A stretch of DNA of 64,000 nt, from assembly GCF_900096945.1 (NCBI RefSeq), contig NZ_FMKA01000001.1, positions 613,715 through 677,714 on the forward strand. The letters run 5' to 3'. How positions within the stretch are numbered: position 1 is the first letter of the stretch; each line of letters opens with the position of its first letter. The translations under genes were made by a program, and so were the position numbers. This stretch comes from Anaerobium acetethylicum (GTDB lineage: Bacteria; Bacillota; Clostridia; Lachnospirales; Lachnospiraceae). The notes under the pieces are model-generated. The model was not told the origin of the DNA and made no database searches. It saw only the letters and a list, made by a program, of their open reading frames with translations. Shown here piece after piece: positions 17,408 to 26,520 of the stretch.

Positions 17408-18403
17408 TTACATGTTCTGTGCCTGTACTGCCGTAATTGCGATTACGCCTACGATATCTTCAGCGCTGCATCCTCTTGACAAATCGTTTACAGGTTTTGA
17501 TATACCCTGTGTTACTGGACCATAGGCTTCTGCTTTTGCAAGCCTCTGTACCAGTTTGTATCCGATGTTTCCAGCATCTAAGTCAGGGAAAATAAGAACG
17601 TTTGCTTTTCCTGCGATTTCGTTGCCAGGTGCTTTAGACTGTCCAACGCTTGGAACGATTGCTGCATCTGTCTGGAATTCTCCATCAATTTTAAAGTTAG
17701 GATATGTTTCTTTTGCGATTTTTGTTGCTTCTACTACCTTATCAACATCTGCATGTTTCGCACTTCCCATTGTCGAGTGTGAAAGCAGAGCTACAACAGG
17801 TTCTTTACCAACAAGCTGTTCGAATGATGCAGCTGATGATCCTGCGATTGCTGCAAGCTCTTCTGCAGTAGGGTTCTGGCAGAGTCCTGCATCTGAAAAT
17901 ACGAATGTTCCATCTGCACCATATTCGCAATCAGGAACTACCATAACGAAGAAAGAAGACACTAACTTCGTACCTGGTTTCGTTTTAAGAATCTGTAAAG
18001 ATGGTCTTAATACATCTGCTGTCGAATGGCACGCACCAGCTACCATACCGTCTGCATCTCCTGCTTTAACCATCATAACGCCGTAGTATAAGTAGTCTTT
18101 TAACAAGAGTGCTTCAGCCTGTTCAGCTGTCATTCCTTTGCTTTTTCTTAATTCTACTAAGAGTTCGATATAACTTGATGTTTTTTCCGAGGTAGCTGGA
18201 TCTATAATAGTTGCTTTAGAAAGATCTAAGCCCTCGCCGCCTTTTTCGATGTCTTCTTTCTTTCCTACCAGGATAAGATTTGCGATATCTTCATTTAAAA
18301 TTTCAGCCGCTGCTTCATATGTTCTGCGATCTTCAGTTTCTGGTAATACGATTGTCTGTCTATTGCTTTTGGCTCTTACTTTAATTTCGTCAATAAATCC
18401 CAT
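17408..18403 (-). CDS. pta: Phosphate acetyltransferase
   Basis: Class I (short-form, 331 aa) phosphotransacetylase, making acetyl phosphate from acetyl-CoA. Recognisable segments are RQTIVLPETEDRRTYEAA, GMVAGACHSTADVLRPSLQ and VNDLSRGCSAEDIVG. It lacks the N-terminal DRTGG extension of enteric Pta. Transcribed with ackA. The 131-bp pta-ackA gap holds no clear promoter or terminator. Confidence 0.97.
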   Translation of the reverse strand: MGFIDEIKVRAKSNRQTIVLPETEDRRTYEAAAEILNEDIANLILVGKKEDIEKGGEGLDLSKATIIDPATSEKTSSYIELLVELRKSKGMTAEQAEALLLKDYLYYGVMMVKAGDADGMVAGACHSTADVLRPSLQILKTKPGTKLVSSFFVMVVPDCEYGADGTFVFSDAGLCQNPTAEELAAIAGSSAASFEQLVGKEPVVALLSHSTMGSAKHADVDKVVEATKIAKETYPNFKIDGEFQTDAAIVPSVGQSKAPGNEIAGKANVLIFPDLDAGNIGYKLVQRLAKAEAYGPVTQGISKPVNDLSRGCSAEDIVGVIAITAVQAQNM

Positions 18404-18439
18404 GATTTTATGACTCCTTTCTTTCTTATCAATAAACCC

Positions 18440-18468
18440 ATTATAAACTAAATGTTTATTGTATACAA
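18440..18468 (-). promoter_or_regulatory. Predicted sigma-A promoter of pta-ackA
   Basis: On the minus strand TTGTAT, 17 bases, TATAAT. The -35 is part of a 10-bp palindrome TTGTATACAA, which may be an operator. About 35 bp separate the -10 from the pta start. Confidence 0.75.
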
Positions 18469-18631
18469 GACCATTTTCATTAGTTATTTATTTAACAACT
18501 CACTGCTCTTACCCCCTTTTTTCCTATGCTCCTTTCATTTGTAATTGCATCAAAAAAATGCTAAACTATCCATAAAGGATTGAGAATAGCAGCTGCCTCT
18601 TTTTATCAGGCAGCAACAAAGGAGGAAATCC

Positions 18632-19897
18632 ATGAAAACAGTCGGCTTCATAACCGAATACAATCCGTTTCACAACGGTCATCTTTACCATCTGGAGGAA
18701 GCAAAGAAAATCACAGGGGCAGACTTTGCAGTCGTAGTAATGAGCGGAAATTTCCTTCAGCGCGGCGTCCCTGCCATAACAGGCAAATGGGAGCGTGCAG
18801 AAATGGCACTCAGAAACGGCGCTGACCTTGTCATAGAGCTCCCGGTCTGCTATTCCACTGGAAGCGCTGAATTTTTTTCTTCCGGTGCTATAGCAGCGCT
18901 TGACAAACTGGGCATCACAGACTCGCTGTGTTTCGGAAGCGAATGCGGAGATGCCGGCCTTCTGTCGGAAATCGCCCATATTCTGGCGGACGAGCCCGAG
19001 GGCTATAAAGAACGGCTGAAATTAAAACTGAAATCGGGGATGTCTTTCCCCTCCGCAAGGTCTGCAGCCCTCATGGATTATCTTTCATCTGATCCGTATT
19101 TCTCGCGCATCGAGAAGTCTGCCCTTGAGGATACTGTTTCTAATCCGAACAACATCCTCGGCGTTGAATATATCAAAGCCCTTATCAAGCGAAAAAGCAG
19201 TATTGTGCCATACACAATAAAACGCATTGGCAGCGGCTATCACGATGCCGAGATTGCTGGCAGAATCTGCTCTGCAACATCCATACGGAACAGCCTTTTA
19301 CAGAAAAAGGAGATTGGAGTGATACGCGGACATGTCCCTGAGTCCGTTTTTAAAATTCTCGAACACATGCACATGAACTCTTTTCCGATCTTTGAAGATG
19401 ACTTTTCTGCACTTTTGAAGTACCAGCTGCTTTTGAAGCGAAGCCGCGGAGAGGATATAGCCGAATGCCTGGATGTTTCAAGGGATCTGGCTGCAAGAAT
19501 ATACAACAACCTGGACCGCTACACCAGTTTCAGCCAGTTCGCCTCTCTTCTCAAAAGCCGGGAAGTTACCCATTCAAGAATAACAAGGTCTTTCATACAT
19601 ATACTTCTGGACATCAGGGAGAAAGACGTCAGGTCATTCATATCGGAGGATTATATGGAATATGCAAGGATGCTGGGCTTCAGGAAAAACTCCACTGCCC
19701 TCCTTGGCACGATAAAAGAAAGGGGGTCTGCACAGCTCCTCACAAAACCAGCCCAGGCAGACAGGGTTTTGTCCCCTCTCGGCATGAAAATGCTCAGACA
19801 GGACATGCTTGCTTCTGACATCTACAATTCTGTGGCTGCGGATAAATTCTCTTCTGCCTTTATAAACGAATATACCAGGGAAGTCATCCGGATATAG
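18632..19897 (+). CDS. tmcAL: tRNA(Met) cytidine acetate ligase TmcAL
   Basis: TmcAL (421 aa; older name YlbM) uses acetate and ATP to form N4-acetylcytidine at the wobble base of elongator tRNA-Met. The nucleotidyltransferase motif NPFHNGHLYHL is at the N-terminus, followed by VVVMSGNFLQRGVPAI, a family hallmark. A GGAGG SD lies 8 bases before ATG 18632. It is divergent from pta-ackA; both relate to acetate, though the usual clostridial gene order may be the only link. A weak -35/-10 (TTGTAA, 17, TAAACT) lies at 18539-18567. Confidence 0.94.
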   Translation: MKTVGFITEYNPFHNGHLYHLEEAKKITGADFAVVVMSGNFLQRGVPAITGKWERAEMALRNGADLVIELPVCYSTGSAEFFSSGAIAALDKLGITDSLCFGSECGDAGLLSEIAHILADEPEGYKERLKLKLKSGMSFPSARSAALMDYLSSDPYFSRIEKSALEDTVSNPNNILGVEYIKALIKRKSSIVPYTIKRIGSGYHDAEIAGRICSATSIRNSLLQKKEIGVIRGHVPESVFKILEHMHMNSFPIFEDDFSALLKYQLLLKRSRGEDIAECLDVSRDLAARIYNNLDRYTSFSQFASLLKSREVTHSRITRSFIHILLDIREKDVRSFISEDYMEYARMLGFRKNSTALLGTIKERGSAQLLTKPAQADRVLSPLGMKMLRQDMLASDIYNSVAADKFSSAFINEYTREVIRI

Positions 19898-19910
19898 CCG
19901 GCAGACTCAT

Positions 19911-19976
19911 GAGCCTCCTGGCAGAGCGTTTTTAATTTGCGGGAAATTCGTGGAGTTTCCTGTGAATTTTAAAAAA
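19911..19976. repeat. Dispersed intergenic repeat, copy 1
   Basis: Shares about three quarters of its bases with 32130-32192, including CCTCC..GAGCGTTTT and GGAAATTCGTGGA. The middle forms a hairpin around TTCGTGGA. Like the other copy, it directly abuts a rho-independent terminator. Confidence 0.55.
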
Positions 19977-20018
19977 GCATCCCCCTGATGAGTTCTCATA
20001 CTCACCAGGGGGATGCTT
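19972..20018 (-). terminator. Terminator between tmcAL and the PFL gene
   Basis: Arms AAGCATCCCCCTG and complement enclose an 18-base loop. On the minus strand six T follow, so it ends the PFL transcript; it also faces tmcAL. Confidence 0.85.
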
Positions 20019-20059
20019 CTGCTTGTTTATAAGGCCTTAAGCATGGCCATTCTCACTTA

Positions 20060-21424
20060 TTAATTCTTGAAGCTATGGATAGGTGCTGGAATTCTTCCGC
20101 CACGGTTCACAAACGCCTCGCAGGAAAACTGGTTTACAGGCATGATAGGAGCATAGCCTAACAGTCCGCCGAATTCAACAATCTCTCCTACTGTTTTTCC
20201 GATTACAGGTATCAGACGCACGGCAGTGGTCTTCTGGTTAATCATGCCGATTGCCATTTCGTCTGCCATAATTCCAGAAATCGTGGATGCTTTCGTATCA
20301 CCCGGAATTGCGATCATATCAAGGCCGACGGAACAGACACAGGTCATTGCCTCAAGCTTTTCAAGAGTAAGGGCTCCTGCCTGCACTGCATCAATCATGC
20401 CCTGGTCTTCACTGACCGGAATGAATGCACCGCTTAATCCCCCTACATAAGAAGAAGCCATAACGCCGCCTTTCTTTACCTGGTCGTTCAAAAGCGCAAG
20501 GGCTGCAGTCGTTCCAGGGGCTCCGGCATATTCAAGCCCGATTTCTTCGAGAATTCCGGCAACGCTGTCCCCGATTGCAGGAGTCGGCGCCAGAGAAAGG
20601 TCGATGATGCCAAAGGGAATTCCAAGCCTTCTTGATGCTTCCTGTGCAACAAGCTGTCCTACCCTCGTTACTTTAAATGCTGTTTTCTTAATCGTCTCGC
20701 AGAGCACTTCGAAATTTTCCCCTCTTACTTTTTCAAGGGCTGTCTTGACGACGCCAGGACCGCTTACGCCGATGTTAAGGATGCATTCTGCTTCCGTCAC
20801 GCCATGGAAAGCTCCCGCCATGAAAGGATTGTCGTCAGGCGCATTGCAGAATACGACCAGCTTTGCACATCCAAGAGAGTCTCTTTCTTTTGTCATCTCA
20901 GCCGTTTCAAGGACGATTTCACCAAGAAGCTTCACTGCATCCATATTGATTCCGCATTTTGTGGATCCTACATTTACCGAACTGCAGACTCTTTCTGTCG
21001 TTGCCAGCGCCTGTGGGATTGATTTGATCAGAAGCAGGTCGCTTTCCGTCATTCCTTTTGAAACCAATGCAGAATAGCCTCCGATGAAGTTTACTCCCAC
21101 TTCTTTTGCCGCTTTGTCAAGGGTTTTCGCTATCGTCACATAATCCTCAGATGTTTTGCAGGCTGCGGCACCTACCAGTGCTATCGGGGTTATGGAAATC
21201 CTCTTATTGACGATTGGAATACCATACTCCATTTCTATCTCAGCGCCTGTCGACACAAGGTTCTTTGCCAGACGTGTAATTTTCTCATAAATTTTCCTGT
21301 TTACTTCCGAAAGATCCGAATCTGCACAGTCCAGAAGGCTGATGCCCATTGTGATTGTCCTGACATCCAGATTTTCCTGCTCTATCATTTTATTCGTCTC
21401 ATTGACTTCAAACATATTTATCAT
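20060..21424 (-). CDS. PFL family protein (UPF0210/DUF711)
   Basis: A 454-residue member of UPF0210, a glycyl-radical-fold-like family conserved in archaea and Firmicutes with no proven function. Typical segments are [31 protein letters not shown] and [16 protein letters not shown] 21424 is preferred over a start at 21478 because a GGGAGA SD precedes it. It follows an ACT-domain gene by 19 bp; this ACT-UPF0210 pair is widely conserved, which suggests the ACT protein senses a ligand for it. Confidence 0.88.
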   Translation of the reverse strand: MINMFEVNETNKMIEQENLDVRTITMGISLLDCADSDLSEVNRKIYEKITRLAKNLVSTGAEIEMEYGIPIVNKRISITPIALVGAAACKTSEDYVTIAKTLDKAAKEVGVNFIGGYSALVSKGMTESDLLLIKSIPQALATTERVCSSVNVGSTKCGINMDAVKLLGEIVLETAEMTKERDSLGCAKLVVFCNAPDDNPFMAGAFHGVTEAECILNIGVSGPGVVKTALEKVRGENFEVLCETIKKTAFKVTRVGQLVAQEASRRLGIPFGIIDLSLAPTPAIGDSVAGILEEIGLEYAGAPGTTAALALLNDQVKKGGVMASSYVGGLSGAFIPVSEDQGMIDAVQAGALTLEKLEAMTCVCSVGLDMIAIPGDTKASTISGIMADEMAIGMINQKTTAVRLIPVIGKTVGEIVEFGGLLGYAPIMPVNQFSCEAFVNRGGRIPAPIHSFKN

Positions 21425-21443
21425 AATATTCTGTTCTCCCTGA

Positions 21444-21716
21444 TTATATTCTGTGCATCTTGTTGAATATATCTTCATGCTGGCATTTTATTTTAACACC
21501 GATTTCTTCACCAATCTGATCCAGTTCTTTTGAAACTTCGCCAAAAGGCTTAGGGGATTCGTTCATATCAACGATCATCATCATATTGAAGTAATCCTGT
21601 ACGATAGTCTGAGAAATATCAAGAATATTGATATTGTTTTCCGCAAGATATGTACATACCTTTGCTATAATTCCAACTGTATCTTTACCTATAACCGTTA
21701 TTATTGTTTTCTTCAT
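21444..21716 (-). CDS. ACT domain protein (UPF0237)
   Basis: A single ACT domain (90 aa) starting [20 protein letters not shown]. Start set at ATG 21716 with a GAGGAGA SD; the longer frame reaches into walJ. ACT domains bind amino acids or similar small ligands. The gene is coupled to the downstream PFL gene and lies just after walJ. Confidence 0.9.
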   Translation of the reverse strand: MKKTIITVIGKDTVGIIAKVCTYLAENNINILDISQTIVQDYFNMMMIVDMNESPKPFGEVSKELDQIGEEIGVKIKCQHEDIFNKMHRI

Positions 21717-21732
21717 ACTTTTGTCTCCTCTT

Positions 21733-22530
21733 CTAAACTGCAATTAATTCTGATGCACAATCTCTTTTTGCCACTCTGATTGGAAAATCGCCCGGTTTAT
21801 AAGGCGTGTTGCCCATTGTAATTTCCAGTCTCACTGTTTCATAAGCAAGTTCTTCATAATTATTTTCCCTGCTCAAATGCCCCAGCAGAATTGATTTCAG
21901 GTTATCATGCAGCAACTCGCATAACAGCCGTCCTGACAATTCGTTGGACAGATGGCCCCTGTCGCCCAATATCCTCTGCTTCAGATAATAAGGGTAACTG
22001 CCCACCTGCAGCATATTCACATCATGATTGGCTTCTAACAATAATACATCCAAACCTTTTAGTTTGTCTATAGTATAATCTGTATATTTTCCAAGGTCTG
22101 TCGCTACTCCCACTGATTTTGTCCCATGAGATACCCTGTATGCAACAGGTTCCGCCGCATCATGGGAAATTGTAAATGGGCTGATTACAAGATCATCTAT
22201 ACAGAAATCTACATCCGCCTCTATTTCCCTGAACAAGTCTTCAGGCACCTCTCCGACGGATTTTGAGGCTGCAATGCCTGCCAGCGTCCCTCTTGTTCCG
22301 TATATTGGAATTCCGTGTCTTCTGGCCAGAACTCCGATTCCGCTTATATGGTCCGAATGCTCATGGGTGACCAGGATGCCTTTCATCTCTGAAGTCTTAA
22401 GCCCTATTGAATTCAGACCGTTTTCTATCCTTTTTCCGCTGATGCCGGCATCTATAAGAATGTGGGTATTGTCGGATCCTGCATATATACAGTTCCCGCT
22501 GCTTCCGCTGGTTATACTACATAAATTCAT
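21733..22530 (-). CDS. MBL-fold hydrolase WalJ/YycJ-like
   Basis: Metallo-beta-lactamase-fold protein (265 aa) with the metal motif THEHSDH at about 54-60 and a conserved N-terminal ITSGSSGNCIYAG. It resembles YycJ/WalJ, a 5'-3' exonuclease-like protein linked to DNA repair and coupling of wall growth to division. Usually it is next to walRK; here it is not. Downstream genes are the ACT/PFL pair, upstream coaE. Confidence 0.88.
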   Translation of the reverse strand: MNLCSITSGSSGNCIYAGSDNTHILIDAGISGKRIENGLNSIGLKTSEMKGILVTHEHSDHISGIGVLARRHGIPIYGTRGTLAGIAASKSVGEVPEDLFREIEADVDFCIDDLVISPFTISHDAAEPVAYRVSHGTKSVGVATDLGKYTDYTIDKLKGLDVLLLEANHDVNMLQVGSYPYYLKQRILGDRGHLSNELSGRLLCELLHDNLKSILLGHLSRENNYEELAYETVRLEITMGNTPYKPGDFPIRVAKRDCASELIAV

Positions 22531-22598
22531 TTTTATTTCCTTCTACTTTCATTTTTCTGCTGAGTTTCATCATTATCAAAAAACATGTTTCGATTCCG

Positions 22599-23195
22599 CT
22601 ACCGCCTGCACTTCTCGTCAATCTGCCTGTAAGTCTCCTCGACAGTCCCGCTGTTATCAATTACAACCTGGCAGTGCTGTCTGAACATCTCCTCGCTGCA
22701 CTGGTTCAGGAAAATATTGCTGATCTTTTCTTCGCTGTATCCCCGTGAAGCCTTCAGCCTGGCCCTTCTCGTTTCTTCATCGCTGTAGATATACCAGAGT
22801 TCATCACACAGAACTTCATAATGTTCCTCAATCAGCAGCGCAGCCTCGATGATCACCATCCTGTCCTTGCCGGATGCTCTTTCGCTCCTTATTTCTTCTG
22901 CGATGAATTCCTTAACCAGAGGATGCATGATTCCATTCAGTCTGTCAAGCTTCCCCTTATCTCCAAATACAATTTTCCCCAATTTTTCCCGGTTAATGGT
23001 CATGTCGTTATTCAGGATGCCGCTTCCAAAAAATTCAACAATTTCATAATACCCCCGTGTTCCCGGCTCCATCAGCTTATGGGACACCTGATCGGCAATG
23101 ATTACTTTTGCACCGTATTTCTGCTGGAAATAATCCAGTATCAGGCTTTTTCCTGATCCGACTCCGCCTGTGATTCCTATTATTTTCATATACAC
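22599..23195 (-). CDS. coaE: Dephospho-CoA kinase
   Basis: CoaE (198 aa) phosphorylates the 3'-OH of dephospho-CoA, the final step of CoA synthesis. It has P-loop GITGGVGSGKSLILDYF, VIIADQVSH and the lid segment RRARLKASRGYSEE. It follows polA by 76 bp, a frequent Firmicutes pairing. Confidence 0.96.
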   Translation of the reverse strand: MYMKIIGITGGVGSGKSLILDYFQQKYGAKVIIADQVSHKLMEPGTRGYYEIVEFFGSGILNNDMTINREKLGKIVFGDKGKLDRLNGIMHPLVKEFIAEEIRSERASGKDRMVIIEAALLIEEHYEVLCDELWYIYSDEETRRARLKASRGYSEEKISNIFLNQCSEEMFRQHCQVVIDNSGTVEETYRQIDEKCRR

Positions 23196-23271
23196 TCAAC
23201 CACCATTTTCAAGTATTTATTTGCAGCCATCCAGTCCTGTTCCCTGTTTCTGACATTACTAAAACGGCATC

Positions 23272-25908
23272 TTATTTTGCCTCATACCAGCTGTCACCCG
23301 TATGCATATCAATTTCCAGAGGCACCGCAAGGTCTGCCGCTCCGGACATTTCAGAAAGAAGGATTTCCCTGACCTGATCGACCTCGTCCTTATGGGCCTC
23401 CACAAGCAGTTCATCATGTACCTGAAGGATCAGCCTTGACTTCAGCTTCCGTTCCTTGATTTTTTTATTGACATTTACCATGGCAATCTTTATTATATCT
23501 GCCGCCGCTCCCTGTATCGGGGAATTCATGGCCACTCTTTCACCAAAAGAACGCTGTACGAAATTGCTGGATTTCAGTTCGGGAACAGGTCTCCTCCTGC
23601 CGAATATGGTTGTTACATATCCGGTTTCCTTGGCATTCTCAACTGCCTCATCGAGAAATTTCTTGACTCCCGGATAGGTCTCAAAGTACTGGTTGATATA
23701 CTCGCCAGCTTCCTTCCTTGAAATGCTGAGGCCCTGGCTTAACCCAAAGGAGCTGATTCCATAAACGATTCCAAAATTAACTGCTTTCGCATTGCTTCTC
23801 TGCAGAGGCGTAACCTCATCAAGAGGAGTATGGAACACCTGGGAGGCCGTGATTCTGTGAATGTCCTTCGCATCACTGTAAGCTTTTATAAGCCTTTCAT
23901 CATTTGACAGATGCGCCAGCACTCTGAGCTCGATCTGAGAATAATCTGCATCCACCATGACATAATCCTGTTCAGGAATGAACACCTTTCTGATAAGCCT
24001 TCCCAGCTCCATCTTTATAGGTATGTTCTGCAGGTTAGGTTCCGTGCTGCTGATCCTTCCCGTTGCAGTAATTGTCTGGTTGAATTTTCCGTGTATCCTT
24101 CCATCTTCGCTGATATAATTGGCAAGTCCGTCTGCATAGGTGGATTTGAGTTTCGTAATCTGCCTGTATTCCAGAATCATGGGGACTATGCTGTGCTCTG
24201 AAGCCAGCTTCTCAAGCACATCAGCAGCAGTCGAATAACCTGTTTTTGTCTTTTTTGCATGCGGCAGCTTCAGACGTTCAAAAAGGATTTCCCCCAGCTG
24301 CTTCGGAGAATTGATATTGAACTGTTCTCCTGCTGCTTCATAGATTTCCTTCTCGAGCTCCTCGATTCTGACCTGAAGCGCATCTCCATACTCCTTAAGC
24401 TGTTCCTTATCAACCCGGATTCCTGCTGTTTCCATATCGTAAATTGCCTGGACAAGAGGCATCTCTACAGTTCTGAACAGGGACTCCATTCCTGTCTCCT
24501 TCAGTTTTTCCTCCAGAATTCCAGCTGCGGCATAGGCGACATAGGCCATATAACATACACAGTTCAGGAATGCTTCCGGTTTTTCCTCCTCCGCCTTCTC
24601 ATATGACAGCTTTCCAAGCATATCCTGTCTTGACGGAATCAGAAGCGAAAGGTATTCCTTGGCTAAATCTTCATATTCATAACTGTTTTTCAAAGGGTTA
24701 AGAAGATATGCGGCGATTCCCGCATCAAAAAGCGTCCCTTCATTAGCAGGACTGATATAAATCAAAGCTTCTTTCAGATTTATAAATGAAGCCCTTTTAA
24801 CCGTATCAAGAATCTTCTGTATTTTATCTATAATATATTCTTTTGTCACAAATCCCTGTGCCTGTACAAAGCAGATATCTTTATCGCCGAAAGCAATGGC
24901 AGCACCAAAGAGTTCCCCCTGTTCAACAAACTGGAATCCTGCTGTTTCTGCCTCTAAAGCCTTTGCAAACAGCTCTTCTACTTCATTAAATCCTGTGATT
25001 TTATGGAAGTATCCTTCTACCCTGTTTGCCGGAATCTCCACCTCAAATCTGCTCATGAAATTTTTAAAGTCAAGTCTTTTGAACTGCCTGTAGGCTTCCT
25101 CCGTAAACAGGTTTCCGATTTCAGCCTCCTGGAAATCGTAGTCAATTTCACAGTCTGTCTTGATCGTGGCAAGCTTCTTGCTCATCTGTGCCATGTCATA
25201 ATGGTTCTGAAGGGATTCCCTCGCTTTGTTTGGTTTTATATCTGCCACATTCCCAAAAGCATTCTCTATGCTTCCGTACTCGGCAATTATCCTTGTGGCT
25301 GTCTTTTCACCAATTCCCGGTACGCCCGGAATATTATCCGACTGGTCCCCCATAAGCGCTTTCAGTTCAATAATCTGTACAGGAGATACCTGATAAGCCT
25401 CCAGAACATCTTTTGCATAGTAATCCTCCACTTCCGTTCTGCCTTTTTTTGTTTTGGGAATTCTTATTTTGACTTTGTCCGTCGCCAGCTGCAGGAGATC
25501 CCTGTCGCCTGAAACGACGGATACTTGATACCCTTCTTCTTCGGCCCGCTTTGCCATGGTTCCAATCAGGTCATCTGCCTCGTAGCCGGCCTTTTCTATT
25601 ACAGGCACGTTCATGGATTTCAGCACTTCCTTCATCACGGGAACCTGTTCTTTCAGCTCTTCAGGCATTTCTTTCCTTGTTCCTTTGTAATCCCCGAACA
25701 TTTCATGACGGAAGGTCGGCTCCTTCCTGTCAAAGGCCACCGTAAGATGGTCTGCATGTTCCTCATCAAGCACCTTGAAAAGAATGCTGAGAAAACCGAA
25801 CACTGCATTCGTATGGAGCCCCTCTGAATTTGTCAGATCCGGAAGACCGTAGAACGCCCTGTTCAATATGCTGTTTCCATCTATCAACACTATTTTTTTA
25901 TCATTCAT
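23272..25908 (-). CDS. polA: DNA polymerase I
   Basis: Pol I (878 aa) for Okazaki fragment maturation and repair. The 5'-3' exonuclease domain spans about 1-290 (IDGNSILNRAFYGLP, YEADDLIGT, GVPGIGEKTA). The 3'-5' exonuclease-like domain (about 300-470) lacks the acidic motif (FQFVEQGE where a DxE is expected), so proofreading is probably lost, as in Bacillus Pol I. The polymerase domain has DYSQIELRVLAHLS, the RRPVPELK finger region and VHDELLVE. ATG 25908 overlaps the stop of the zinc-finger gene upstream; an in-frame GTG at 25920 would have no SD. Confidence 0.97.
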   Translation of the reverse strand: MNDKKIVLIDGNSILNRAFYGLPDLTNSEGLHTNAVFGFLSILFKVLDEEHADHLTVAFDRKEPTFRHEMFGDYKGTRKEMPEELKEQVPVMKEVLKSMNVPVIEKAGYEADDLIGTMAKRAEEEGYQVSVVSGDRDLLQLATDKVKIRIPKTKKGRTEVEDYYAKDVLEAYQVSPVQIIELKALMGDQSDNIPGVPGIGEKTATRIIAEYGSIENAFGNVADIKPNKARESLQNHYDMAQMSKKLATIKTDCEIDYDFQEAEIGNLFTEEAYRQFKRLDFKNFMSRFEVEIPANRVEGYFHKITGFNEVEELFAKALEAETAGFQFVEQGELFGAAIAFGDKDICFVQAQGFVTKEYIIDKIQKILDTVKRASFINLKEALIYISPANEGTLFDAGIAAYLLNPLKNSYEYEDLAKEYLSLLIPSRQDMLGKLSYEKAEEEKPEAFLNCVCYMAYVAYAAAGILEEKLKETGMESLFRTVEMPLVQAIYDMETAGIRVDKEQLKEYGDALQVRIEELEKEIYEAAGEQFNINSPKQLGEILFERLKLPHAKKTKTGYSTAADVLEKLASEHSIVPMILEYRQITKLKSTYADGLANYISEDGRIHGKFNQTITATGRISSTEPNLQNIPIKMELGRLIRKVFIPEQDYVMVDADYSQIELRVLAHLSNDERLIKAYSDAKDIHRITASQVFHTPLDEVTPLQRSNAKAVNFGIVYGISSFGLSQGLSISRKEAGEYINQYFETYPGVKKFLDEAVENAKETGYVTTIFGRRRPVPELKSSNFVQRSFGERVAMNSPIQGAAADIIKIAMVNVNKKIKERKLKSRLILQVHDELLVEAHKDEVDQVREILLSEMSGAADLAVPLEIDMHTGDSWYEAK

Positions 25909-26320
25909 TCTTATCTCCACCTTCGATGTTATTCATGTCAGCAAACTCAAACAGAATATTTCTGCCGGATTCCAGGATTCCGTCCTCCGTCCACGCTGCT
26001 GCCTGAGCAAACAGCGTAAATGCAATAGCTGCTGCTGCCGTTATTTTTACAATACGTGATAATACATTTATTTTCCTGAGTCTTTTTATTCTTTTTTCAG
26101 TCAGCCGGAGCCTTTCAAGAAACATGTTTTTGATATCATAGCTGGCATTGGGATTATTGTCTAATTCCCATACTGCTGCAAAAAGCGTAAAATTGATTTC
26201 CAGTTCTTCATAGCAGGCACTGCAGGTTTTTATATGGTTCATGAATTCTTCCAGTTTTCTGCCGCTCAATTCATTATTAATATATGGTATAACCAGCTTT
26301 TCCGATTCTGTGCAGATCAT
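25901..26320 (-). CDS. Anti-sigma-factor-like membrane protein (zf-HC2)
   Basis: A 139-residue protein with the zinc-binding anti-sigma N-terminus: Cys3 and HIKTCSAC (H29, C33, C36), then one hydrophobic stretch (about 92-110, ITAAAAIAFTLFAQAAA) and a short exterior tail. zf-HC2 proteins normally sequester an ECF sigma factor encoded beside them, but no sigma gene is present here. Its stop overlaps the polA start (ATGAATGA), so translation is coupled. Alternatively it may have lost its partner and serve only as a leader gene for polA. Confidence 0.8.
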   Translation of the reverse strand: MICTESEKLVIPYINNELSGRKLEEFMNHIKTCSACYEELEINFTLFAAVWELDNNPNASYDIKNMFLERLRLTEKRIKRLRKINVLSRIVKITAAAAIAFTLFAQAAAWTEDGILESGRNILFEFADMNNIEGGDKNE

Positions 26321-26403
26321 CCAAATGCCTCCATCATCTTTTCATATGCTTCTCTTGTAATTCCAGAATTCCGTTCTGTCAGTAACTTATCATAGTAATA
26401 CAA
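26317..26403 (-). other. Possible 28-codon ORF coupled to the zf-HC2 gene
   Basis: An open frame starting at TTG 26403 (no clear SD) reads LYYYDKLLTERNSGITREAY and continues to EKMMEAFG, ending in TGA that overlaps the next ATG as ATGA. The open frame extends upstream to about 26445 through the palindrome. It could be a small gene or the tail of a lost upstream gene. Confidence 0.3.
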
Positions 26404-26445
26404 ATGACGGCTGCACCGTCGCTTGTTTTTCTGCTGATAAGTTAC
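26382..26445. repeat. Nested inverted repeat upstream of the zf-HC2 gene
   Basis: Arms GTAACTTATCA and TGATAAGTTAC, 11 bp and perfect, enclose an inner hairpin GACGG/CCGTC. It lies in the 200-bp gap before the anti-sigma-like gene and could be an RNA structure or a regulator site. Confidence 0.6.
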
Positions 26446-26520
26446 ATCTTACACTAATTCGGGGGATATTTAAACCTTTTTGAGGGGATAGGTACAAAAA
26501 ACATTGGCAGCTGCCTCGTA

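Noticed and set aside
23272..25908. Functional 3'-5' proofreading in Pol I
   Set aside because: The domain is present in length but the first DxE metal-binding motif is missing.
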